Part shown: positions 53,528 to 62,665 of the stretch, piece by piece | Numbering within the stretch: position 1 is the first letter of the stretch | Layout: the number at the start of each line of letters is the position of its first letter | Assembly: GCF_003143975.1 (NCBI RefSeq) | Contig: NZ_QFVR01000002.1 | Span: 124,001 to 188,000, forward strand | Length of the DNA: 64,000 nt | Direction: 5' to 3' | Origin: Kurthia sibirica | GTDB lineage: Bacteria; Bacillota; Bacilli; Bacillales_A; Planococcaceae | Notes under the pieces: generated by a model | Told to the model about the DNA's origin: nothing | Seen by the model: the letters and a program-made list of their open reading frames with translations, nothing else | Database searches by the model: none | Translations under genes and position numbers: made by a program

Positions 53528-54325
53528 ATGAAAAATAATGAAAATATACCAAAAGGTAAAGAAGTAACTACAGTTCAGTCTGTTGACCGCGCTCTAAATT
53601 TATTGAAAATAATCGCAAATTCTTCAAGAGAAATGTCCGTTCTAGAACTATCGGAAATCACCGGTCTAAATCGAACTACTGTATGGAGGTTAGTTTCGAG
53701 CCTAGAAGAAAATGGTTTTATAGAAAAGGATTATCAAACGAAGGGTTTTCAATTAAGTTATGGAATTGCTGAGATTATACCTCAAAATAAAATATTTGAT
53801 ATTTTAATTCGTCATGCACGTCCTCATTTAGAACAATTAAAAAAATTAAGTGGAGAAACGGCTATTTTGAGTGTTCCAACTTACTCTGGTGTTTTAGCGA
53901 TTAACCAAGTAAATACAGATTACAGTATTCGTTTAGTCGATTATACAAATTCTGTTGCGCCATTACATTGCACATCGAATGGCAAGCTGCTACTTGCCTA
54001 TATGGATGCCCTAAACTTAAAAAATTACATGCAACACTCCTTGGAGAAGTTTACGGAATTGACGATTACTGACGAAAAAGTTCTTCGTACAGAACTAGAT
54101 GAAGTGAAACGAAGTCAATTCGGCTACTGTCGTGGGGAATATAATGAAAGTGAAAATGCTATTTCTTCCGTGTTAATCGGAGAAGATCAGAAAATCATTT
54201 GTTTCTTAACAGTTGGTGGACCTACTTTTCGCTTCGATGATGAAAAAATGGAAGCGATGCGTCCCCATCTTAAAAAATGTATTTTACAGCTAAAAAATGA
54301 TTTAACGCTTCAAAAGTATATGTAA
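53528..54325 (+). CDS. IclR-family transcriptional regulator
   Basis: The product is 265 aa. The N-terminal winged helix (about 15-75) reads SVDRALNLLKIIANSSREM and LSEITGLNRTTVWRLVSSLEENGFI. The effector domain (about 90-255) has ETAILSVPTYSGVLAINQV, LHCTSNGKLLLAYM and FGYCRGEYNESENAISSVLI, the usual IclR landmarks. It probably represses or activates the divergent lyase operon and the downstream MFS gene in response to a pathway compound; shared operators support this. The ATG has no ribosome site and lies at the predicted transcription start. Confidence 0.88.
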   Translation: MKNNENIPKGKEVTTVQSVDRALNLLKIIANSSREMSVLELSEITGLNRTTVWRLVSSLEENGFIEKDYQTKGFQLSYGIAEIIPQNKIFDILIRHARPHLEQLKKLSGETAILSVPTYSGVLAINQVNTDYSIRLVDYTNSVAPLHCTSNGKLLLAYMDALNLKNYMQHSLEKFTELTITDEKVLRTELDEVKRSQFGYCRGEYNESENAISSVLIGEDQKIICFLTVGGPTFRFDDEKMEAMRPHLKKCILQLKNDLTLQKYM

Positions 54326-54330
54326 CATAG

Positions 54331-54366
54331 AAAAACTCTTAATAAATTTATTAAGAGTTTTTATTG
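54331..54366 (+). terminator. Terminator of the IclR gene
   Basis: AAAAACTCTTAATAAA and TTTATTAAGAGTTTTT form a 16-bp perfect palindromic stem with T tail. Confidence 0.85.
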
Positions 54367-54390
54367 ACTTTTATTGTTATTGATTATACT
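54364..54390 (+). promoter_or_regulatory. Candidate promoter of the MFS gene
   Basis: TTGACT and TATACT are separated by 15 nt, which is short for sigma-A, so the -35 is uncertain. The -10 is well placed for a start near 54397, just before the operators. Confidence 0.45.
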
Positions 54391-54402
54391 ATTTGAATAG
54401 AA

Positions 54403-54437
54403 GTTCACATTATGAATTAAATGTTCGAATTAAGAAC
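54403..54437. promoter_or_regulatory. Double operator of the MFS gene
   Basis: GTTCACATTATGAAT (54403-54417) shares 14 of 15 bases with the lyase-operon site. GTTCGAATTAAGAAC (54423-54437) is a second site exactly 20 bp away. Arrangement and position mirror those before the lyase operon. Confidence 0.65.
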
Positions 54438-54474
54438 CCTAAATGTAAGCGTTTTACTAAATAGGGGGAATTCT

Positions 54475-55827
54475 ATGAATAACAATACTGTTGATAAAAG
54501 TGTTTTAAACACGGCAAGTGTCAAACCCAAAGTTTTATTGGACGATGCTCCACTGAGTAAGTTTCATATTAAAATTGCTGGATTAACATTCGGTGCTCAC
54601 TTTACAGATGGCTATATTTTAGGAATTATAGGTTTTGCGCTTACAATTTTAACACCACAAATGGGGCTAAATGCTTTATGGACTGGACTGATTGGTGCCT
54701 CAGCATTAATTGGACTTTTTATAGGTAGTTTAGTTTTGGGGTGGATTTCTGACCATATAGGTCGACAAAAAATATTCGTATTTAGTTTTATTTTAATAAC
54801 AGTTGCTTCATTTTTACAATTTTTCGCAGATTCAGCTATTGAGTTAGTATTACTCCGTATTTTATTAGGTATCGGTTTAGGTGGCGATTATAGTGTTGGC
54901 CATACGATGTTGGCAGAAATTGCTCCTAGAAAACAACGTGGCGTATTATTAGGTTCTTTTAGTGTGATTTGGACTGTTGGTTATGTTTGTGCAAATATTA
55001 TTGGTATTTATTTTGCAGATTCTACAAATCCAGATATTTGGAAATGGTTACTAGCCTCTTCAACGATTCCAGCTATTATCATTTTACTGCTGCGTATTGG
55101 GACACCTGAATCCCCAAGATGGCTTGAAAGTAAAGGCCGCATAGAAGAAGGACAGGCGATTGTTTCAAAACATTTAGGCGAAAATATCGTCTTAGATCGC
55201 CAAGAAATTGCTAGTGATGCTGGTTTTAAATTACTATTCTCACGTAAATATATTAAGCGTACAGTATTCAACTGTATTTTCTGGGTAACACTCGTTATTC
55301 CGTATTTCGCAATTTATACATTTTTACCGCTCATTTTAGAAAGCTTCGGTATGAGTTCAAATCATTCAACTGATTTTTTACTGAATATTATTTTATTAGT
55401 TGGTGCTTTCTTAGGTATTTATTTTACTGCAAAATTCTCAAGAAGAGGATTCTTAATTTGGTCATTTGTTGTCTTAGCAGCAATGTTAGGCATGCTCGCA
55501 TTATTACCTTCAACAATGACACTATTATTAGTTGCAGTGTTTGGTGTCTTCACGCTAATCATGTCAGCAGTCAGTAATTTAGTAGGCGTATTCCCAGCAG
55601 AAAGTTTCCCGACAGAAATTCGGTCATCGGGTGTTGGTTTAGCAACTTCAGTCAGTCGATTTGGTTCAGCAGCAGGTACATTCTTACTGCCGCTTAGCAT
55701 AGCAAATTTAGGTATACAATCAAGTATGCTCATTCTTGTAGCTGTATTATTAGTTGGTTTAGTCGTTTCTGTGCTTTGGGCACCAGAAACAAAAAATCTA
55801 ACTTTAAATAGAGCGAGTAAAGATTAA
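54475..55827 (+). CDS. MFS transporter (sugar/organic-acid symporter type)
   Basis: The product is 450 aa with 12 transmembrane helices. MFS signatures are visible: GWISDHIGRQKIFVFSF after helix 2 (the G-x-x-x-D-R/H-x-G-R-x-x motif), LRILLGIGLGGDYSVGHTMLAE in helix 4 and PESPRWLESKGRIEEGQ at the loop before helix 7. LVGVFPAESFPTEIRSSGVGLATSVSRFG in helix 10-11 is typical of the aromatic-acid/sugar-porter type group, including niacin transporter-like proteins. An ATG at 54421 is in frame, but AGGGGGAA sets ATG 54475. The shared operator indicates that it imports the substrate of the lyase-dehydrogenase operon. Confidence 0.85.
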   Translation: MNNNTVDKSVLNTASVKPKVLLDDAPLSKFHIKIAGLTFGAHFTDGYILGIIGFALTILTPQMGLNALWTGLIGASALIGLFIGSLVLGWISDHIGRQKIFVFSFILITVASFLQFFADSAIELVLLRILLGIGLGGDYSVGHTMLAEIAPRKQRGVLLGSFSVIWTVGYVCANIIGIYFADSTNPDIWKWLLASSTIPAIIILLLRIGTPESPRWLESKGRIEEGQAIVSKHLGENIVLDRQEIASDAGFKLLFSRKYIKRTVFNCIFWVTLVIPYFAIYTFLPLILESFGMSSNHSTDFLLNIILLVGAFLGIYFTAKFSRRGFLIWSFVVLAAMLGMLALLPSTMTLLLVAVFGVFTLIMSAVSNLVGVFPAESFPTEIRSSGVGLATSVSRFGSAAGTFLLPLSIANLGIQSSMLILVAVLLVGLVVSVLWAPETKNLTLNRASKD

Positions 55828-55828
55828 T

Positions 55829-55868
55829 AAAAAACACGGGAAAATAAAATTTTCCCGTGTTTTTTTAT
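55829..55868 (+). terminator. Terminator of the MFS gene
   Basis: AAAAACACGGGAAAAT and ATTTTCCCGTGTTTTT form a 16-bp stem with a 3-nt loop, followed by T. Confidence 0.9.
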
Positions 55869-56071
55869 TTTTTCTTACATAATTAAATTATATAGAGCTA
55901 TATTTTTTCTTGTACTCATTATTCTTTATATCCCATCTAATTACAGCATTATATCTCATTAAATCTTCTTTTTAAAAATATTATCTTCTTTATATAATTC
56001 TTCAATAATAGAACCATTATTTAGACATTCTATTTCCAGCATACACTGGCTAATAGTAGAATAATGAGCTG
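55869..56071. other. AT-rich spacer before the mgtA riboswitch
   Basis: About 200 bases without a gene or recognisable signal, ending at the riboswitch promoter. Confidence 0.4.
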
Positions 56072-56100
56072 TTGACTTTCAAAAAATGACTTGTTATATT
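56072..56100 (+). promoter_or_regulatory. Promoter of the M-box riboswitch
   Basis: TTGACT and TATATT are separated by 17 nt; transcription should start near 56107. Confidence 0.8.
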
Positions 56101-56126
56101 GTTGGAAGAAGTTAGGAAACGCAAAA

Positions 56127-56290
56127 GATCTGTTAGGTGAGGCTCCTATACAAACATAGGCTACTGCACAAAAACGTCGAAAGACGCCAATGGGTAGAAC
56201 AGGATTTGTCGATATAAGGCATCTCTTAAAGTAGCTAAAAGTATTTATACTTTTTACGTTGTATAGTGCCAAAACTCAACGATGAGATCA
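56127..56290 (+). promoter_or_regulatory. M-box (Mg2+) riboswitch aptamer
   Basis: Conserved M-box segments occur in order: GTTAGGTGAGGCTCC, GCTACTGC, CGTCGAAAGACGCCAATGGG and, near the end, GTATAGTGCCAAAACTC. GATCT (56127-56131) pairs with AGATC (56286-56290) as P1. It senses Mg2+ and controls mgtA downstream. Confidence 0.9.
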
Positions 56291-56329
56291 TGTAGCATGT
56301 TTTTTAGACATGCTTCTGAACCTTACGCT

Positions 56330-56352
56330 GAGTATAGTGTAAGGTTTTTTTG
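56330..56352 (+). terminator. Riboswitch expression-platform terminator
   Basis: CCTTACGCT and AGTGTAAGG form a hairpin followed by seven T. An alternative hairpin AGCATG/CATGCT lies at 56295-56315. High Mg2+ should favour termination. Confidence 0.8.
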
Positions 56353-56387
56353 TTTGCTAACTAACCAATAGAAAGGAGTGGTCATAA

Positions 56388-56510
56388 ATGGATGACCCTT
56401 TATCGAGTGACATCATTCAGCAAAAATGGACGGGTTTTTTATGCTATTTTGTCTGGTGGCCACTAATATGCCGACCTTCAACTACTAATTTGAAGTTATT
56501 TTGCAAATAA
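56388..56510 (+). CDS. Small ORF between the M-box and mgtA (40 aa)
   Basis: AAAGGAGTGG (56372-56381) is followed by ATG at 56388. The 40-aa product (MDDPLSSDIIQQKWTGFLCY then FVWWPLICR) has one hydrophobic stretch, aromatic-rich, and three Cys. It lies past the riboswitch terminator and 85 nt before mgtA. It could be a leader peptide or a small membrane partner of MgtA. Coding is supported only by the ribosome site and position. Confidence 0.5.
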   Translation: MDDPLSSDIIQQKWTGFLCYFVWWPLICRPSTTNLKLFCK

Positions 56511-56595
56511 ACCTGCTATTATTGGTGCACGCAATATGCATCGATTTCCCTCCTTTTGCTTCATGTTTAAAAATAAGTAAAAAGGAGTGTTAATT

Positions 56596-59259
56596 ATGCG
56601 CGAAACGATGACAACTAAAAACAAAGATTATGAAATTTATGCATTTTCCACATCCAGTGATATTCCTCAAGTGATGGAACAATTTAATACATCTTACAAT
56701 GGCCTATCAATAGAAAATATCGAGAAATCACGCTTACAATATGGGTCAAATACGATTTCACATGATAAAGAAGATTCACTTGTGAAAAAAATTATTACAT
56801 CTTATATTACGCCATTCACCTCTATTTTAATTACTTTAGCTATTATTTCTTTCATGACAGATTATGTATTGGCCCCTACCGGTGACAAAGATTTAGCTGC
56901 TGTGTTAATCATTTCTACAATGGTGATTGTCAGTGGCAGTATGACATTATTTCAATCAATTCGTTCAACAAATGCTGCTGAAAAATTGACGAAAATGGTA
57001 CGAGTAACAACGAATATTACGCGGCAGGGATTAAGGGATCAAGAAATACCAATTGAAGAAATTGTCTGTGGTGATATTATTAATTTGGCTGCCGGTGACA
57101 TGATTCCGGCAGATATCCGCCTATTTGAAGCAAAAGATTTATTCATTAGTCAGTCAACGATGACCGGTGAAAGCCAACCTATCGAAAAAATGGTTGCGAT
57201 CAATAAAGATACTGGTCTTGAAATGACTGATTTCTTAAATATGGTTTATATGGGGAGTAATGTTGTCAGCGGAAGTGCTAAGGGCATTGTTGTGCGTGTT
57301 GGTAACAACACACTTTTCGGAGGTATTGCTAAAGATATTACAAAAAAACGCGGTGTGACAAGCTTTGAAATGGGCATCAGTTCTGTATCTTGGCTATTAA
57401 TTCGCTTTATGTTTGTGATGGCACCAACCGTATTATTAATCAACGGTTTGACGAAAGGTGATTGGATTGAAGCTTCACTTTTTGGTCTTTCTGTAGCTGT
57501 TGGGTTAACGCCTGAAATGCTGCCAATGATTGTCACAACAAACCTAGTAAAAGGTGCTACAGGTATGGCGAAGCGTGGCACGATTATTAAAAATCTCAAC
57601 TCCATTCAAAATTTTGGTGCCATCGATGTCCTATGCACTGATAAAACGGGTACGCTCACACAAGATAAAATTGTGCTAGCGTATCATTTAAGTATCGATG
57701 GTAAAGAAGATGATCGTGTATTAAAACATGCTTATTTAAATAGCTTTTATCAAACTGGTTTGCGCAATGTTATGGACAATGCCATTGTGGATGCTGCCAA
57801 TAAAGAACTGGCGCTTACTAGTGATGCATTTGAAAAAATTGATGAAGTTCCCTTTGATTTTGAGAGACGCCGCATGAGTGTTGTGATTCGAGATCACAAT
57901 AATAAAACGCAGATGATTACCAAAGGTGCTATAGAAGAAATGTTAGAAGTATCTTCCCATGTCGATGTACGCGGCGAGATCGTGCCACTGACAGAGGGAT
58001 TACGCAAGGAAATTTTTTCCCGTGTCGATGACTTAAATAGCGACGGTTTACGTGTTCTTGGTGTATCACAAAAAACAAACCCAAGTGTCATTGGTGAATT
58101 CGCTGTCGATGATGAATGCGATATGGTGTTAATCGGTTACCTAGCCTTTTTGGATCCACCAAAAGAAACGACTCGCCCTGCCCTTCAAGCATTAAAAAAA
58201 CATGGTATTGGCGTTAAAGTATTAACAGGTGATAATGCACTTGTTACGCGTACCATTTGTAATCAAGTTGGTTTAGAAAATGAAAAAATGCTCACTGGAC
58301 CAGCTATTGCTGCCATGTCAGATGATGTATTAACAATCAAATTAAAAACCATCAATATTTTCGTGAAATTATCACCACAACAGAAGACACGTATTGTGCG
58401 TTTGCTCAGAGAGAGTGGCAAGGTTGTTGGTTTTATGGGTGATGGAATTAATGATGCTTCTGCTATGAAAGAATCGGACGTAGGTATTTCAGTTGATACA
58501 GCTGTCGATATTGCCAAAGAATCAGCGGATGTTATTTTACTAGAAAAAGATTTAATGGTGTTAGAACGCGGAATTATTGCTGGCAGAAAAACATTCGGTA
58601 ATATTATGAAATACATCAAGATGACAGCTAGTTCCAATTTCGGTAATATGTTTTCCGTTGTTGTTGCTAGTATTTTTCTACCTTTTTTACCAATGTTACC
58701 TATCCAGATTTTATTTTTAAATTTAATTTATGATATTTCCTGTGTTTCATTACCTTGGGATAATATTGATCAAGAGTATGTAGAAAAGCCCAAAAAATGG
58801 TCCGCTTCTTCCGTTGGTTCATTCATGCGTTGGATTGGTCCTACAAGTTCGGTGTTTGATATTACGACGTATATTTTATTATTCTTTGTCATTTGTCCTG
58901 CAGCTCTAGGTGGTTCCTATGCTGAATTATCGATTGAACAGCAGACGGTCTTTATCGCCCTATTCCATGCAGGCTGGTTCGTCGAATCGCTTTGGTCTCA
59001 AACACTCGTAATCCATGCTCTACGCACACCAAAAATCCCTTTTTTACAAAGTCGTGCTTCCTTTATTGTCACAACAATCACCGCACTTGGCATAGCAATC
59101 GGTACAATTTTACCTTCTACTGAATTGGGTCATGCACTTGGTATGACAGCTCTACCACTTCAGTTCTTTGCTTGGCTAGCATTAACTATTGCTTCTTATT
59201 TAGTGTTAGCAACTGTGATGAAAAAAGTTTATATCCGACGTTTTGGGGAACTTATTTAA
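56596..59259 (+). CDS. mgtA: Mg2+-importing P-type ATPase MgtA
   Basis: The product is 887 aa, a type IIIB P-ATPase. The N-terminal cation-ATPase domain starts at about 20. The actuator motif [10 protein letters not shown] (about 195), the phosphorylated Asp in [11 protein letters not shown] (about 348), KGAIEEM (nucleotide-binding region) and [23 protein letters not shown] (about 612) are all present. Ten transmembrane helices fit the length. It brings Mg2+ into the cell using ATP. The frame can start at GTG 56587 inside AAAGGAG; ATG 56596 is correctly spaced. The upstream M-box makes it Mg2+-repressed. Confidence 0.92.
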   Translation: MRETMTTKNKDYEIYAFSTSSDIPQVMEQFNTSYNGLSIENIEKSRLQYGSNTISHDKEDSLVKKIITSYITPFTSILITLAIISFMTDYVLAPTGDKDLAAVLIISTMVIVSGSMTLFQSIRSTNAAEKLTKMVRVTTNITRQGLRDQEIPIEEIVCGDIINLAAGDMIPADIRLFEAKDLFISQSTMTGESQPIEKMVAINKDTGLEMTDFLNMVYMGSNVVSGSAKGIVVRVGNNTLFGGIAKDITKKRGVTSFEMGISSVSWLLIRFMFVMAPTVLLINGLTKGDWIEASLFGLSVAVGLTPEMLPMIVTTNLVKGATGMAKRGTIIKNLNSIQNFGAIDVLCTDKTGTLTQDKIVLAYHLSIDGKEDDRVLKHAYLNSFYQTGLRNVMDNAIVDAANKELALTSDAFEKIDEVPFDFERRRMSVVIRDHNNKTQMITKGAIEEMLEVSSHVDVRGEIVPLTEGLRKEIFSRVDDLNSDGLRVLGVSQKTNPSVIGEFAVDDECDMVLIGYLAFLDPPKETTRPALQALKKHGIGVKVLTGDNALVTRTICNQVGLENEKMLTGPAIAAMSDDVLTIKLKTINIFVKLSPQQKTRIVRLLRESGKVVGFMGDGINDASAMKESDVGISVDTAVDIAKESADVILLEKDLMVLERGIIAGRKTFGNIMKYIKMTASSNFGNMFSVVVASIFLPFLPMLPIQILFLNLIYDISCVSLPWDNIDQEYVEKPKKWSASSVGSFMRWIGPTSSVFDITTYILLFFVICPAALGGSYAELSIEQQTVFIALFHAGWFVESLWSQTLVIHALRTPKIPFLQSRASFIVTTITALGIAIGTILPSTELGHALGMTALPLQFFAWLALTIASYLVLATVMKKVYIRRFGELI

Positions 59260-59267
59260 CTGCAGCT

Positions 59268-59296
59268 ATCGCCTTGTCACATGACAGGGCGATTTT
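59268..59296. terminator. Terminator shared by mgtA and the convergent gene
   Basis: ATCGCCTTGTCA and TGACAGGGCGAT form a stem with a single mismatch or wobble, followed by T on the plus strand. It overlaps the end of the convergent small gene. Confidence 0.7.
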
Positions 59297-59546
59297 CATA
59301 TTTTGTAATGAATTTTGTCACCGCTGCTTCGACAGCATATTCATTTTCAATTTTTTGGTCTTTACAATATTGATCTAATGTATCGATGACCCTTTTAATT
59401 TCGTATTGTGTGGATATTGGTGTTTGTTGTCGTCGTGTAGTTTCTTCGGATGTTGTGACTAACTTTTTTTTCATAAGCTTTTTAATTGTAATGATTTCTT
59501 GTTCGGTAAAAGTAGCTGGCATTTCTGGCCATGTGTTTTGTGTCAT
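59277..59546 (-). CDS. Small hypothetical protein (89 aa)
   Basis: The product is 89 aa, mostly helical and charged. MTQNTWPEMPATFTEQEIITIKKLMKKKLV opens it, then a Ser/Thr/Gln-rich linker (about 33-45) and a second helical unit (EIKRVIDTLDQYCKDQKIENEYAVEAAVTKFI). I recognise no family and no catalytic motif. The frame can begin at 59570, but the only AGGTGAGGA (59558-59566) lies between the two start codons, favouring ATG 59546 despite a spacing of about 12 nt. It is convergent with mgtA. Confidence 0.5.
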   Translation of the reverse strand: MTQNTWPEMPATFTEQEIITIKKLMKKKLVTTSEETTRRQQTPISTQYEIKRVIDTLDQYCKDQKIENEYAVEAAVTKFITKYENRPVM

Positions 59547-59629
59547 AGTTGTTTTGTTCCTCACCTTCATACAAATTACTATTCTATACCACTTTTCTTC
59601 ATTAAATACACATTTTTTCCAAAAATAAT

Positions 59630-59676
59630 AGTAAAAGGTATAACTAATCTGATTTATAGGATTAGTTATACCTTTT
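59630..59676 (-). terminator. Terminator of the reductase gene
   Basis: AAAAGGTATAACTAATC and GATTAGTTATACCTTTT form a 17-bp perfect stem with T on the minus strand, just after the stop at 59680. Confidence 0.9.
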
Positions 59677-59679
59677 CTA

Positions 59680-60726
59680 TTAGTTATCGTAATAATCTGT
59701 ATCGTCCAAACCTAATTGTTTGTTTTTTTCTTTAAAAATAGCATTATGCGAAGAGACCATCGCAACTTGACGAGCTTGTGGATTGATGAAATGGTTTGCA
59801 CTATTCACAGCAAGTACAGCGTCGGAAAATGCACCTGTAATGAGACGAACTTTTGAATCGTAGTCTGTAAAATCGCCGGCTCCGTAGATGCCAGCAATAT
59901 TTGTAGAACATTTTCCATCAACATGTGCACAACCGTCAGAAAGCTTCAGTCCCCACTGTTCTAATTTACCGTAGTCATATTTAAAACCATGGTTAATTAT
60001 GACGGCATCCGCGCATACTGTCTGTTCTTCCTGTGTCTCACAATTTGCCACAATAACTTTCTCAATACATCTACCGTCGGAACTCTGTAAACTTTTTATC
60101 TCATAGGGTGTTACTATTTTCACAGTCGAATTTTTCATCGTTCTGACATTGCGTTCATGACCACCAAAGTCATAACGCCGATGAATGACAGTTACTTGGG
60201 AGGCAATTTTTTCGAGTTCATTTGCCCAATCTACTGCTGAATCTCCACCTCCAGATATAACAATATTTTTCCCTCTGAATTGTTCCAATTCTTGTACTGT
60301 ATAATGTAAATTTGTCACTTCAAAGCGATCGGCACCCTCCACTTCTAATTTTTGTAGAGAGAGCATACCATAGCCGACTGCTAAAATAAGTGTTTTCGAT
60401 AAATGTTGCTGACCATCTTCCGTCGTAATAATGAATTGACCCTCTCCATTTTTTTCGAAGTCTGTTACCTGTGCATTTAAAATAATGGTTGGGTCGAACG
60501 TTTTTGCTTGCGCAATAAGTTGTTCGATTAAATGACCACCCATAGTAGGTGTTACTCCACCAACATCCCAAATCATTTTTTCTTTATAAATACGCATGCG
60601 GCCGCCCAGTTCATCTCCAGAATCAATCAATTTTGTTTTCAAATCACGCATCCCACTATAAAAAGCAGCATAAAGGCCAGCTGGACCACCACCAACAATC
60701 GTCACATCAAATAATTCTAAAGTCAT
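59680..60726 (-). CDS. Ferredoxin/flavodoxin--NADP+ reductase (YumC type)
   Basis: The product is 348 aa, a thioredoxin-reductase-like FAD protein without the redox CxxC. FAD binding is shown by [18 protein letters not shown] (about 8-25), NADPH binding by [18 protein letters not shown] (about 153-170) and the second FAD contact by [11 protein letters not shown] (about 288-298). It passes electrons between NADPH and ferredoxin or flavodoxin. The gene follows the siderophore-binding-protein gene by 12 nt, so it may supply reducing power for ferric-siderophore iron release. GTG 60732 is in frame; ATG 60726 after AGGTG was preferred. Confidence 0.85.
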   Translation of the reverse strand: MTLELFDVTIVGGGPAGLYAAFYSGMRDLKTKLIDSGDELGGRMRIYKEKMIWDVGGVTPTMGGHLIEQLIAQAKTFDPTIILNAQVTDFEKNGEGQFIITTEDGQQHLSKTLILAVGYGMLSLQKLEVEGADRFEVTNLHYTVQELEQFRGKNIVISGGGDSAVDWANELEKIASQVTVIHRRYDFGGHERNVRTMKNSTVKIVTPYEIKSLQSSDGRCIEKVIVANCETQEEQTVCADAVIINHGFKYDYGKLEQWGLKLSDGCAHVDGKCSTNIAGIYGAGDFTDYDSKVRLITGAFSDAVLAVNSANHFINPQARQVAMVSSHNAIFKEKNKQLGLDDTDYYDN

Positions 60727-60738
60727 TTGCACACCTCA

Positions 60739-61686
60739 TTATTTTTTTAGTTTTTCAATTTTATCGGCCAAATCTTCTACTTGTAACATGGAAGCATACG
60801 CGTCACTCATAAAATATGAGCGAACATCTACTTCAATAACACGATCATTTTTCACTGCATCTAATGTATTCCAAATTGCTGGTAAGCTTTTTTGTTTTAT
60901 TGCTGGATTTGAAATTTTAATAATATAATCCCCTGCATAATCAGCAATTTTTTCCCAAGAAACATCGATTCGCGGTTCATTTTTATCGATAATATCTTTT
61001 TGAACATTTTCAGGTGGATTCATTTTTAATAATTGATATAAAGGGTCACCACCACGTTCACCTGTTTCTCCAACAACAATTGTTGACTTCGTTGTACCTA
61101 CATCAATGATTGAAATTGTAGCATCTTTTGGAATAACTTGATCAATTCTCGCTTTAGCTGCTGCCACTTTTTTCTCTAAATTATCATTAAACTCCTGCGC
61201 TTCTTTTTGACGATTTAACAGCTCACCCATCGCTATTACTTTTTCTTGTACTGTTTTGTATTTTGATGTGTCATATACTACAGTCGGTGCGATTTTGCTG
61301 AATTTTTCAACCGCTTCTGTATCATATGTAATGATTAGATCCGGTTTTAGTGCTAGTATCTTTTCAATGGATACTAGACCATCAGCACCAATATCCTGTG
61401 TTTTTTCTGTCACAAAAGGCGTTAATAATGCACCATAATCTAAAATGGTTTTTGACGTGCCAATTGGCTCAATACCAACTGCCATCACTTCACCTAAATT
61501 CCAGTCGACAACAACACGCTGCGGATTTGCTGGTACAGTCACTTTACCCATCACTGTATCGACATCCCTTGTCGCATTTTCTTTATTTGCCGAAGCTTTG
61601 TCATCCTTGCTCTTGTCATCGCTTGTACATGCCGCTAAAACGACAACTAACAGCACCATAAGTAGTATCGAAACTAATTTTTTCAT
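60739..61686 (-). CDS. Iron-siderophore ABC transporter substrate-binding lipoprotein
   Basis: The product is 315 aa. The signal ends in the lipobox VLAAC (Cys about 20), followed by a Lys/Asp-rich linker. The class III binding-protein fold (about 45-315) includes GKVTVPANPQRVVVDWNLGEVMAVGIEP, LALKPDLIITY and AEEA-like helices in MGELLNRQKEAQEF. This is the FhuD/FepB family for ferric siderophores. It is attached to the outer face of the membrane. Three ATGs in a row start the frame; GGAGGA is best spaced for the third, 61686. The ATPase gene lies 151 nt upstream. No FecCD-type permease gene is in the window. Confidence 0.88.
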   Translation of the reverse strand: MKKLVSILLMVLLVVVLAACTSDDKSKDDKASANKENATRDVDTVMGKVTVPANPQRVVVDWNLGEVMAVGIEPIGTSKTILDYGALLTPFVTEKTQDIGADGLVSIEKILALKPDLIITYDTEAVEKFSKIAPTVVYDTSKYKTVQEKVIAMGELLNRQKEAQEFNDNLEKKVAAAKARIDQVIPKDATISIIDVGTTKSTIVVGETGERGGDPLYQLLKMNPPENVQKDIIDKNEPRIDVSWEKIADYAGDYIIKISNPAIKQKSLPAIWNTLDAVKNDRVIEVDVRSYFMSDAYASMLQVEDLADKIEKLKK

Positions 61687-61837
61687 CATCATTCTCCTCC
61701 ATATTTCAATGTTTTAGGTATCTTATACATCCCTCTAATTATTGGCCTACTGATAGTGACTTGCTAAAATATGTCTTCGTTTCATTTAGTACAAATACAT
61801 ACACGCTCAGCAATCATCCTAATGTGATGGATCCGTA

Positions 61838-62653
61838 TCATACCGTTACTGACTCCTTACCTTGTTGGTGCGCTAGTTCATAGGGCAAACAGATTGGTTT
61901 GCCTGTCCGAGGATCTGTTATAATATCCGCCTCGATACCAAATACTTTACGCAATACGTCTTGTGTTACCACTTCATTGGATTCCCCACTGCTGACCACT
62001 GTTCCCTCCTTTATAGCAATAACATGATGTGCGTATTTTGTAGCATGATTTAAATCATGAACGACCATTATAATCGTACGTCCTTCTTGTTCATTCAATT
62101 GCTTTAGTAACTGCAAAACCTCTAACTGATGTGCCATGTCTAAAAATGTTGTCGGCTCATCCAAAAATAAAATATCTGTTTGCTGAGCCAATGCCATTGC
62201 AATCCACGCTCTTTGACGTTGACCGCCAGATAGTTGGTCAACACTGCGATTATAAAAAACAGACATGCCTGTTACTTCAATCGCCCAATGAATAATTTTT
62301 CGATCTTCCTTCGTTAAAGTTCCCATTCCTTTATGATGTGGAAAACGTCCATAACTGATTAGTTCATAAACAGTTAAACCATCTGGAGCAGAAGGATTTT
62401 GAGGTAGTATCGCTAAATCTTTCGCTACTTCTTTCGTCGATTTTTTATGGATTAATTGACCGTCTAATGTTACGCCTCCTGATGTTGGTTTCATGAGGCG
62501 CGCCATCGTTTTTAAGATTGTCGATTTACCTGAGCCATTTGCACCAACAAGCGCTGTTATCTTGCCATGTGGAATCGTAATATTTAAGTCATGAACGATT
62601 ATATGATTTTCATAACCAATGGTGAGATCCATTGTTTTTAAGCGATTTGTCAT
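61838..62653 (-). CDS. FecE/FhuC-type siderophore ABC transporter ATPase
   Basis: The product is 271 aa. Walker A is GANGSGKST (37-45), the signature is LSGGQRQRAW (about 140), Walker B is DILFLDEPTTFLD (about 160) and the H-loop His is in IIMVVHDLNHATKY (about 194). ILPQNPSAPDGLTVYELISYGRFPHH is the Q-loop region typical of the iron-siderophore group. It powers uptake through a FecCD permease, which is missing here and may lie beyond the right end or elsewhere. It starts 12 nt after an ABC exporter-type gene. RBS GGAGG before ATG 62653. Confidence 0.9.
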   Translation of the reverse strand: MTNRLKTMDLTIGYENHIIVHDLNITIPHGKITALVGANGSGKSTILKTMARLMKPTSGGVTLDGQLIHKKSTKEVAKDLAILPQNPSAPDGLTVYELISYGRFPHHKGMGTLTKEDRKIIHWAIEVTGMSVFYNRSVDQLSGGQRQRAWIAMALAQQTDILFLDEPTTFLDMAHQLEVLQLLKQLNEQEGRTIIMVVHDLNHATKYAHHVIAIKEGTVVSSGESNEVVTQDVLRKVFGIEADIITDPRTGKPICLPYELAHQQGKESVTV

Positions 62654-62665
62654 AATTGATACCTC

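Noticed and set aside
56030-56272. Open frame of 80 codons on the minus strand
   Set aside because: It coincides with the M-box riboswitch and its promoter on the other strand and has no ribosome site.
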